64,000 nt of DNA. It comes from Candidatus Melainabacteria bacterium. Lineage in GTDB: Bacteria > Cyanobacteriota > Vampirovibrionia > Obscuribacterales > Obscuribacteraceae. Numbering within the stretch: position 1 is the stretch's first letter; every line of letters starts with the position of its first letter. A model generated the notes under the pieces. The model saw only the letters and a program-made list of their open reading frames with translations. It ran no database searches and was not told the origin of the DNA. Of this stretch, positions 45,982-52,937 are shown piece after piece. The position numbers and the translations under genes are program-made. The stretch is taken from the NCBI GenBank assembly GCA_027451745.1, contig DAIDIP010000011.1, positions 46,429-110,428 on the forward strand, in the 5' to 3' direction.

Positions 45982-46383
45982 ATGTTAACTCTTAAAATAA
46001 ATCCAATTGAATATTTAATAGCTGGCGATCCACAGACCCCGGTTTCTACCCTTGAACGACTAGCCCATTCTACCAATCCAGCTGTTCGCTCAAGGGTGGC
46101 GGAAAATCAAGCCACACCTGTAAACATATTATCCAAACTATTAAAAGACGAAAATGCCGATGTAAAAATCGCTTTGTCTTATAACAAAATGCTACCCAGT
46201 CATTTTTTAGTTCAATTGGCAGCTGACCAAAATCCAGATGTAAGATTTTCAATTGCAGAAAATTTTGATGCTTCCTGCTTAATTCTGGAAACTTTAGAAA
46301 ACGACGAAAATCCTTATGTTGCTCATCGAGCCAAGCAAACACTAGAAGCAGCATGCTCAGAACTCTACGCATTAGCAGCATAA
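45982..46383 (+). CDS. LRV-repeat protein under the TetR operator
   Basis: 133 residues, paralogous to the protein at 44761. Repeats read DPQTPVSTLERLAHSTNPAVRSRVAENQATPVNIL, then ENADVKIALSYNK, NPDVRFSIAENFDASCLIL, and NPYVAHRAKQTLEAA. The LRV/HEAT solenoid is expected to bind another protein. A strong AAAGGAG site precedes the ATG, and a 12-base operator overlaps the leader. A long hairpin ends the unit at 46395. Function unknown; control by the TetR protein suggests a stress-linked role. Confidence 0.75.
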   Translation: MLTLKINPIEYLIAGDPQTPVSTLERLAHSTNPAVRSRVAENQATPVNILSKLLKDENADVKIALSYNKMLPSHFLVQLAADQNPDVRFSIAENFDASCLILETLENDENPYVAHRAKQTLEAACSELYALAA

Positions 46384-46394
46384 TTATATGCGAT

Positions 46395-46442
46395 AAGTCA
46401 GCGTACCATTGATATCATTTGTTATCAATGGTACGCTGACTT
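46395..46442 (+). terminator. Perfect 20-base-pair hairpin after the second LRV gene
   Basis: Arms 46395-46414 and 46423-46442 are exact reverse complements, 20 base pairs, with an eight-base loop TCATTTGT. It begins eleven bases after the LRV stop. Right of it is TGTATTTCGC, with little T, so it could be a terminator, a transcript-stabilising stem or a small mobile inverted element. Confidence 0.6.
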
Positions 46443-46487
46443 GTATTTCGCTTTACATGGGCAGAAAATTATAGAACCTTTGGACTT

Positions 46488-47882
46488 ATGAAATTAGGCA
46501 ACAAGGACATATTAGCTTCTGTTTTGGCAAGCCTATTATTTGTCCAGCAAGTTTTTTCGCCTATCCTGGCAAATGCTACAAATAACATTTCAACAGTAGA
46601 TGATCTGACAAATAGCATCTTGAAAAAAGAACTGGAATTAGAAAGACTCAATACAACTTTCAGAAGAAAGACCACTTTAGTGAGCCCCTGGCGTCAACGA
46701 AGACTTTTCGCATATGGGGAGGGCAATGCCTCCCTTACATTAGCAGGACTATTAGTGGGATTACCAACCGATTATCAGTTGGCTAGTAAAAAAACACGGT
46801 TAGGCAAAGTAAAACCGCGTGCAAGCCAGAACCAAAAAAATAATCTGGCTGCATCACAACGACTACCTTTAATTGCAAATTTGTATAATTGCGGCGGCGA
46901 CTTACTCGAGCTTGGACTTAATTTTCGTAATTATTGCATACTAAAAAAACACGGATTTACGCCTTACGCTTATCGAAAGGAAGTGCGAGCAATACACGCC
47001 GAAATCGACAAACTATTAGCTCAAAGAAAAAATGCATTAGCCATTTTAACTGAAGAAGAAAGAACAATAGCAAATGCAGAAAGCAAAGTTTTGGCTGATT
47101 TAAGAGATTTGTATTTGCTTGAATATGTTGATTATCACTCAGGCTGCAAAAGATTCTGGCTTGTGCAAAATGTGGCATTTTTAACCGATCTCGCAAAAAA
47201 TGCTACGGGTGCAGCTGGGAATATAATTTCTCTAGATGCAATTCATTTGGGTAGACCAGCAATGTATGGTGGAGCAGGTATTCTCACACTCATCTCTGGA
47301 ACTATCATTTTATTGGTGCCTTTTGTAGGTCGTGTCACCGGGAATATTTCAGGATTAGCAGCACGCCGACTAGTGGCAGAAGAAGCAGCCGATGTGCATG
47401 CTTCTAAAGTCGATACTTACTCTTCTGATTTTCGTAATTTGTTGGCTCTTAAAAATCAGACTCCAATTAATTCTCACTCTGCTGCATTAGAGAAAAGAAT
47501 ATCTTTGTTTGAACATCAAGAAAAGCTATTGATAATGCGAGATGAATTCCTTGCCAAAGAACAAAAAGATGCTCACAATACGTTGATTGAAAATATAATT
47601 TTCGGAAGCGTCGTGGGTTCTACAAAGATGGCTACCGGTATAACTACTTTGATTGCTGGAGAGCGATACCCATATAATGTCTCAACGTCTTTTAAACTCT
47701 ACGCTGCAGGGAATGCAACGTATCTGGCAGGCTCGGCATTTGCTATGCTCGAAACGGCAAGATTAGCAGTAGAGTTTGAGCGCTCACAATGGAAGCTAAA
47801 AAATTCAGATCTATTACCAAGCAATCAGTTTAACAGACGATTACGCATGCTCGATAAAATGGACAGCCTTCTGAGTCAATAA
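46488..47882 (+). CDS. Uncharacterised multi-pass membrane protein
   Basis: 464 residues. A signal-like N-terminal segment (about 9-30, ILASVLASLLFVQQVFSPILA) is followed by a polar basic stretch. Two or three further hydrophobic segments lie near 80-95, 260-290 (GAGILTLISGTIILLVPFVGRVTG) and 360-420. Long charged helices separate them (for example RKEVRAIHAEIDKLLAQRK). No motif points to transport or catalysis. It starts 46 bases after the perfect hairpin. I recognise no family; the Gly-rich membrane pairs could suit channel or scaffold packing, which is only a guess. Confidence 0.55.
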   Translation: MKLGNKDILASVLASLLFVQQVFSPILANATNNISTVDDLTNSILKKELELERLNTTFRRKTTLVSPWRQRRLFAYGEGNASLTLAGLLVGLPTDYQLASKKTRLGKVKPRASQNQKNNLAASQRLPLIANLYNCGGDLLELGLNFRNYCILKKHGFTPYAYRKEVRAIHAEIDKLLAQRKNALAILTEEERTIANAESKVLADLRDLYLLEYVDYHSGCKRFWLVQNVAFLTDLAKNATGAAGNIISLDAIHLGRPAMYGGAGILTLISGTIILLVPFVGRVTGNISGLAARRLVAEEAADVHASKVDTYSSDFRNLLALKNQTPINSHSAALEKRISLFEHQEKLLIMRDEFLAKEQKDAHNTLIENIIFGSVVGSTKMATGITTLIAGERYPYNVSTSFKLYAAGNATYLAGSAFAMLETARLAVEFERSQWKLKNSDLLPSNQFNRRLRMLDKMDSLLSQ

Positions 47883-47930
47883 TCGTTAGCCAAGTCATTT
47901 GTATGAATTACAATCTTTTCTGATTGGCAA

Positions 47931-49103
47931 CTATATTGTATTGTCTTGAGATTTTGTCGCCTTATCTGCGGGGTTAGAAGTTTTTTCTGTCGAATTATTT
48001 GCTCCATTGGCAGTGTTTTTGTCAGTCGCAGAAGATTTTCCTGGTTGTTCTAAACGAACCAGTTCCCATTGCTGCGTCTGTTCTTTGCCCATATGAATAA
48101 GAATTGGGCTTTGTGGTTTAAGCAAGTTTGATAAACCTGTGTCGTATACGACATCTTTAACACCGCTGACTTTCCAGGCTGCACGCATGGATTTTTTATC
48201 TATAGCCCCATTGACCGGCTTAACTTCATCTGTGAGCACATCATAAAAATTACCGCGAATATAGCCGTCTTTATTTACCATTAATTGGAAAAGCTTAGAT
48301 GAATCAGTTTGTCCGCCTTGAACAAGAGAAAAAACACCAAGTGGTTTCCAGTCTTTTTCATTTTCTGGTTTAAGTTTTGGCAATTCGCTTGCTTGTTTAC
48401 TTTCAAGAGCTAATGAACTTTCACTTGTGGTTACATTATTATCTGTTGTTGTTGGAGATACATCAGGAGCCCTGGTCGCCAATGTATTTGCTTGATTATT
48501 GTATTCTGCAGCTGTAGCTACAGGCTCAGTACCGTAGTACACATTGTTATCTTGATAGGTAATATTGTTTCCGTAATCATATGCAGCTGGATAACTGGCT
48601 GCTGCTAGCCCCATAAATCCAGCCATCATTGGCCAACTGGTATAGCCCCAACAATATGCACCACCCATCCACGGATAATAATAACCGTAGTAATGATGGG
48701 CCGCCCACCAATCGCGATCAAAACATCTTCTGTCATAACAATGTCTGACGGCATCGCCATGAGCTGCCCAGTCGGCATGCCCATATGCTCCATAGCCAGC
48801 ACCGTGAACAGGAGCAGCTAAATGGGAGTCCATAAATTTGCCCATACCACCATCTGTAGCTAATGGTCTTTGTGCTGCATCACTGTAATAACTTCTATCA
48901 ATATTTCCGAATGGATCTCCTGCACGATCTCCCCAACCATCAGCATGACTATAATCACCTCGGTCAAAGTCGCCTCTGCCAAAATTGCCACGGCCAACAC
49001 CAGCTCCACCAAAGCGTGCCAATGCTAATTGAGCATTAAAAGGGCTTCCTATAAACAACACGCTTAACAGGACTAAAATCAAAAACGTTTTTCTTGTAAT
49101 CAT
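47931..49103 (-). CDS. Secreted Gly/Tyr-rich surface protein
   Basis: 390 residues. Signal peptide (about 1-29), then a Gly/Arg/Asp-rich part with GGAGVGRGNFGRGDFDRGDY, a Trp/Tyr/His-rich part with YYGYYYPWMGGAYCWGY, and a polar linker. The C-terminal domain of about 110 residues has WKPLGVFSLVQGG and GNFYDVLTDEVKPVNGAID. That combination resembles large secreted proteins of Planctomycetes and relatives often called mu-protocadherin-like. Function unknown. Its ATG shares a base with the TAA of the upstream SnoaL-like gene (TAATG), so the two are coupled. Confidence 0.6.
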   Translation of the reverse strand: MITRKTFLILVLLSVLFIGSPFNAQLALARFGGAGVGRGNFGRGDFDRGDYSHADGWGDRAGDPFGNIDRSYYSDAAQRPLATDGGMGKFMDSHLAAPVHGAGYGAYGHADWAAHGDAVRHCYDRRCFDRDWWAAHHYYGYYYPWMGGAYCWGYTSWPMMAGFMGLAAASYPAAYDYGNNITYQDNNVYYGTEPVATAAEYNNQANTLATRAPDVSPTTTDNNVTTSESSLALESKQASELPKLKPENEKDWKPLGVFSLVQGGQTDSSKLFQLMVNKDGYIRGNFYDVLTDEVKPVNGAIDKKSMRAAWKVSGVKDVVYDTGLSNLLKPQSPILIHMGKEQTQQWELVRLEQPGKSSATDKNTANGANNSTEKTSNPADKATKSQDNTI

Positions 49104-50050
49104 TATGATTTATCCGTGCTAATTTTATTTTCTCTTACAATTTTTATTTCGGGAGTGTCAGGCAAAGAACAACCGTCAATACTCCTTCTTACAGATCTCC
49201 AGGTAAAAGTATCATTGTCTAATTTATGCAAAATATAAGTGGCTAAGCCTGTGGAACCATCCGGCTGTACAGAATGTGCGCGCAATATCCAACTATCTCC
49301 ATCTTTTATCCACAGTGCACGCCCATAGCCACCGGTAGCCGAAAAATTCCAAGACGTGGGCTGTTGTCTAACTGGATCCCAGCCAATAACTTGATCATCA
49401 GATACTTCTTCTGTCGTTAGTTCAGGAAGTGCAAATGTGCAGTTGATAAAATTATAATTGCCAAGCCATTTCATTTTTAACAATACTTTGTCTTTAGCAA
49501 AAAGTGGTGTCCAAGTACCTATTAACCAACTTAGGTCTTTCATGCACTCAGCATTAGCGATAGGTTTTATGTGAGTCTCAGTGGAAGTGCTTATTTGCCA
49601 AAGTCCATCTTTTTTCACATGTACTAAAATATATTTGCTGCCCATTGCAGTTGAAGAAGAATTCGCTAAGCGTGTTGTTCCTTCTTCTATAGCTACGTCG
49701 CGAGCCGGGAAGCGAATAGAATCAATAGACAATTCAATTGTTTGTTTACCATGATCATGAAAATAGCGCGTGTATAATTTTTCAATTTCGGATCGGCCGT
49801 GATATTCGTTGCCGTCTATGTCAATGTACACTCCATCTTCCATCCACTTAGAGGCAATAGCTTTAGCATCCGCTAAAACAAATTCTTTTTTATATTCTTC
49901 GGCCTGCGCACGAATCATTTTGTCATCATCAGCAGACTTATCAATTTGAATTTTTTTTATTGGCTCTGCAATCGCTGGACGCTCACAAGTAGCTAACGTT
50001 AAAACCAAAGCCACTGCTATGATAAGTCGATTTGACATGCCAAACACCAT
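49103..50050 (-). CDS. Secreted SnoaL-like (NTF2-fold) protein with a second domain
   Basis: 315 residues. Signal peptide about 1-28 (RLIIAVALVLTLATCERPAIA). An N-terminal SnoaL/DUF4440-like domain (about 45-165) has YKKEFVLADAKAIASKWMEDGVYIDIDG and the ending LWQISTSTET. A second beta-rich domain (about 168-300) begins DLSWLIGTWTP and resembles DUF1579-like sequences. Such folds bind small hydrophobic molecules; no enzyme is assigned. It is the first gene of a pair with the Gly/Tyr-rich protein. A ribosome-binding site lies within a 10-base inverted repeat (50052-50126). Confidence 0.6.
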   Translation of the reverse strand: MVFGMSNRLIIAVALVLTLATCERPAIAEPIKKIQIDKSADDDKMIRAQAEEYKKEFVLADAKAIASKWMEDGVYIDIDGNEYHGRSEIEKLYTRYFHDHGKQTIELSIDSIRFPARDVAIEEGTTRLANSSSTAMGSKYILVHVKKDGLWQISTSTETHIKPIANAECMKDLSWLIGTWTPLFAKDKVLLKMKWLGNYNFINCTFALPELTTEEVSDDQVIGWDPVRQQPTSWNFSATGGYGRALWIKDGDSWILRAHSVQPDGSTGLATYILHKLDNDTFTWRSVRRSIDGCSLPDTPEIKIVRENKISTDKS

Positions 50051-50051
50051 A

Positions 50052-50126
50052 AGTGCACCTTCCTTATCTCATTTACCCATCAGAATTAAGCTTAAACTGA
50101 CTGATAAATCAGGTAAAAGGTGCACT
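50052..50126 (-). promoter_or_regulatory. Inverted repeat hiding the ribosome-binding site of the SnoaL-like gene
   Basis: AGTGCACCTT at 50052-50061 and AAGGTGCACT at 50117-50126 are exact reverse complements, 55 bases apart. In the minus-strand mRNA the downstream arm reads AAGGTGCACT just before the ATG at 50050 and includes the ribosome-binding site. Confidence 0.4.
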
Positions 50127-50173
50127 GGTTTTTTATTCTTACTTTGAGCTCGCTCTTATCAAATGCCTTAGAA

Positions 50174-50644
50174 TTACACTATGCACTTATCTCTAGTTGG
50201 CGTTTTACGAGTGTGCTCATGAGACTCACCTGTCTCCAGCAAGCTCTTGAGACTGGAAAGGATAGCTGGCCAACCATTCGACACTGCTCCAAGAAATTTA
50301 GAATCATCTTTCTCAATTTCATGAGTAACTGTGAGCTTGATAGTATCACCAACCGGTTCCAGGAAGATAGTAGCACGAGATGGTCCTTCAGCTTTTAATT
50401 CTGGTCTCCATTCGTTTTGCCATTTCAATACAAGCTTTTTAGGTGGATCTATTTCGATAATTTCGCCCATGTCTGTAGTAGTTCCATCTGGAAGGACTAT
50501 CTTCCACGGTGAACCTTGTGTCCAGTTGCTTTCTTGATGACTGTTACACCAATATTGTTTAGTAAACTCAGGTTTTATTAAAGCATCCCAAAGTTTTTGT
50601 TGAGTTGTGCGAATATAGATTGCATAAACGAACTTATTTTTCAT
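50174..50644 (-). CDS. AHSA1-type SRPBCC protein, ArsR partner
   Basis: 156 residues. The AHSA1-type fold is clear: YAIYIRTTQQKLWDALIKPEFTKQYW, SPWKIVLPDGTTTDMGEIIEIDPPKKLVLKW and the C-terminal helix SNGWPAILSSLKSLLETG. It overlaps the ArsR gene by 11 bases, so the two are co-translated. This pairing with an ArsR regulator is common in Bacteria and is usually read as regulator and target, though the ligand is unknown. A second AHSA1-type gene is at 32963. Confidence 0.85.
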   Translation of the reverse strand: MKNKFVYAIYIRTTQQKLWDALIKPEFTKQYWCNSHQESNWTQGSPWKIVLPDGTTTDMGEIIEIDPPKKLVLKWQNEWRPELKAEGPSRATIFLEPVGDTIKLTVTHEIEKDDSKFLGAVSNGWPAILSSLKSLLETGESHEHTRKTPTRDKCIV

Positions 50645-50960
50645 CAGCTTCTCCTTCTAGTTGTTTTTTCAAATCAGTCAGCAAACGTAATTGCGATCTT
50701 TCAAATTTGTCTATCCAACGCTCGGCAATTTGCTGGATGGGAACTGGGTTTAGATAGTGAAGCTTATTGCGTCCCTGTTTTTGCGATACTACAAGATTTG
50801 CATCTTCTAGAATTCGTAAATGTTTAGTGACTGCTTGCCGAGTCATAGCAAGATCCTCACACAATTGGCTTAGTGTTAACCCGCTATGAGCATGCAGTTT
50901 GTCCAATAGTTGACGTCTGCTTTCATCTGCTAACGCTTTAAAGACAATATCCATGCTCAT
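50634..50960 (-). CDS. ArsR family winged-helix regulator
   Basis: 108 residues from the ATG at 50960. The winged helix is MDIVFKALADESRRQLLDKLHAHSGLTLSQLCEDLAMTRQAVTKHLRILEDANLV, the standard ArsR DNA-binding fold. No cysteine pair of arsenic or cadmium sensors is visible, so a non-metal ligand is likely. A TTG at 50978 would add six residues. A consensus promoter with an inverted repeat in its spacer lies just upstream, and the likely transcription start falls on the ATG. Confidence 0.88.
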   Translation of the reverse strand: MSMDIVFKALADESRRQLLDKLHAHSGLTLSQLCEDLAMTRQAVTKHLRILEDANLVVSQKQGRNKLHYLNPVPIQQIAERWIDKFERSQLRLLTDLKKQLEGEADEK

Positions 50961-50967
50961 GTTCGGT

Positions 50968-50997
50968 ATTATATGCAACCTTTTAGTTGCCTGTCAA
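50968..50997 (-). promoter_or_regulatory. Consensus promoter with embedded inverted repeat for arsR
   Basis: On the minus strand TTGACA (50997-50992) and TATAAT (50973-50968) are 18 bases apart, both perfect. The spacer holds GCAAC-TAAAAG-GTTGC (50975-50990), a likely ArsR operator. The start point seven bases downstream would fall at the ATG, giving a leaderless mRNA. Confidence 0.75.
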
Positions 50998-51292
50998 CCC
51001 GAACCTGAAAAGCTGAACCTGTCATGCATACAGGACGCAAGATGGGCACAAATGGCTCAACCAAGCCATTTATACTCAGTTGAGTAGCCTTAAAGAAGCC
51101 CAAAAGCCTCACCAGTTCCTAGATTTAACGTTTGGTTGTCAATAAATTGGAGTAGAATACAGTGTAGAACTAGACAAAACTTAATTAACTAACACTATCA
51201 AAGAACATATTTAGCCAAAAGGCTTAATTCAGCCATCTCGAACGTGGCTTAGTTACTTGTTTTATAGTTCGCAATCTCAAAGGAGAAAATAT
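50979..51292. other. Divergent gap between arsR and the GlsB-like gene
   Basis: No gene is supported. Beyond the arsR promoter it contains two dyads: AAATGGCT/AGCCATTT (51050-51071) with a six-base spacer and TACTCA-GT-TGAGTA (51073-51086). A TTAGCC-AAAA-GGCTTAA stem lies nearer the GlsB gene. These could be binding sites, but no regulator is matched to them. Confidence 0.4.
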
Positions 51293-51556
51293 ATGTCATT
51301 AGTCACATTGGTGCTATATCTAGCAATAGGTGTAATTTGTGCACACTTAGTAAATAAAGTAGTAGCCCATACGCTACCAGGCGGTTTCACAACTTCCGTA
51401 TTAGCCGGTGTAATTGGCGCTTTCTTGGGCACCAGTTATGTAAGCTCATTCGGACCTGCTTTTGAAGGCATTTCAATATTACCTTCAATGGCTGGTGCAG
51501 CCGTAATGATTCTGTTGGTATCGTATTTAGGGCGCTTCATGCACAAAAGTGCATAA
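51293..51556 (+). CDS. GlsB/YeaQ/YmgE family small membrane protein
   Basis: 87 residues with three hydrophobic segments and Gly-rich turns (TTSVLAGVIGAFLG), the layout of the YeaQ/GlsB transglycosylase-associated family. Members are stress-induced membrane proteins of unclear activity. The ATG at 51293 is chosen for the AAAGGAG site; an earlier in-frame start at 51257 lies in the leader. It runs divergently from arsR. Confidence 0.75.
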   Translation: MSLVTLVLYLAIGVICAHLVNKVVAHTLPGGFTTSVLAGVIGAFLGTSYVSSFGPAFEGISILPSMAGAAVMILLVSYLGRFMHKSA

Positions 51557-51667
51557 CTAAGTAAGAGCAATACAAACCGAAGATAAACGAAACTCATAGA
51601 GTGCTCGTTCGCATGAATACTGGTTATAAGCAAACCAGTGGCTCTGCTCGAACATGTAATGCGACAA

Positions 51668-52912
51668 TCAAAACATTTTGTGTTCGTCTTTTCGCAACTG
51701 TTCGAAAGAATGCAAATGCAATGCGTTAGCACCGAACAGTGATATTGGTCTTGTTAACTTTAAACCTCCCGGTGGGTTTAAGTGCACACTGTCTATAAAA
51801 TCTTCATCACCAAAAGCTTTCCAATCATTATTTATATCGAGAAACTCGGCTCCATATTTTCGACACGTCTTAATTATTTGGTCAGTATAAGTTTGCCAGA
51901 AAGAAGCTGGGAGAAGCTTTCTATTGTCGTTTGTTAATGGCATGTCTATTACAAGCACTTTTATATTCATCTGACTTAAATAGGCAAGCAAGGCATCGAA
52001 GCATCCCATTTGCATTTGAAACTGTGATGAAAACGGATCCCTGTATCTGATTCTATAATCATTTATGTTATTGTACGAGATGAAACCATCATTCGGGGTC
52101 ATTAGAACTTCGCCGCGTCGAATACGTTCGAACGGCTTAGCAAATTTCTTTTGGTCTGAATTTTTTGATGATGGTTCATAAAAATACTTATAGACTTCTG
52201 GATATTTACTCTCAAGAAATTCACGAACAGGGAGTAATAAGCATAATATTTTGCGCCACTCAAATCCATTATTCGCAAACAAAACATGTTCTTCTTTTGA
52301 AGATAGTACGATATGGCTAAAGAAAAATGCGAAGGGTTCTGTACTTGTAGGCGATGGACATCTCTTATCTATAAAATCTCTTGGCGAGCAAGTAACGATT
52401 ACAAGCATGGGTCTCGGGCTGGCTGAAAATAGGGACCGACTTATAATCAATCGATCCGACATCATTGCACCAGGTAATGCTGCTACTAAAACTCTCCAAT
52501 TAAGGTTCAGAAGTTCTTGAAAATTGTGCTCAATGACATATGAGCGATGATCACCCGTGTAATCAATTGTTTTGTGATACACATAAGCGTCAGCTCCTTG
52601 CATAGCTCCTAGCTGAGAACTTCCAAATATAACAACTTCAGGGGGTGTTGGTTTAGAGAAGTAAGCTTTCGCAAGCCACCAGCTACCAGGCTTACCTATC
52701 AGATCAAGTTCTTTATCAGAGGCTAGCAGAGTAAGTGGGACTGTAGCATGTATTGGATACACCAACATATTTAGAATTAGTATGACTATGCTAAAAATTA
52801 TCAGAGCCGCAATAAATGCACTCAAAGCACTGGAAGCTCTCACTTTTTTATTTAAATTAATAACTTTGTTAGGAAGATTCTGCATCAAACTTACTTTGCT
52901 CATTGGTGTCAT
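51668..52912 (-). CDS. Membrane-anchored SGNH-type hydrolase
   Basis: 414 residues. One N-terminal membrane helix (about 30-55) is followed by an extracytoplasmic SGNH fold: block I VVIFGSSQLGAM near residue 95 with the nucleophile serine, and the distal DSVHLN with the catalytic Asp-His pair near 375. This suits an esterase or O-acetyl transferase acting on surface polysaccharide. It lies 25 bases after the large GT-C membrane protein on the same strand, so both probably serve one glycan. Activity on a specific substrate is not visible. Confidence 0.68.
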   Translation of the reverse strand: MTPMSKVSLMQNLPNKVINLNKKVRASSALSAFIAALIIFSIVILILNMLVYPIHATVPLTLLASDKELDLIGKPGSWWLAKAYFSKPTPPEVVIFGSSQLGAMQGADAYVYHKTIDYTGDHRSYVIEHNFQELLNLNWRVLVAALPGAMMSDRLIISRSLFSASPRPMLVIVTCSPRDFIDKRCPSPTSTEPFAFFFSHIVLSSKEEHVLFANNGFEWRKILCLLLPVREFLESKYPEVYKYFYEPSSKNSDQKKFAKPFERIRRGEVLMTPNDGFISYNNINDYRIRYRDPFSSQFQMQMGCFDALLAYLSQMNIKVLVIDMPLTNDNRKLLPASFWQTYTDQIIKTCRKYGAEFLDINNDWKAFGDEDFIDSVHLNPPGGLKLTRPISLFGANALHLHSFEQLRKDEHKMF

Positions 52913-52937
52913 ATGTTCTCATTGGAATTGCAATATT

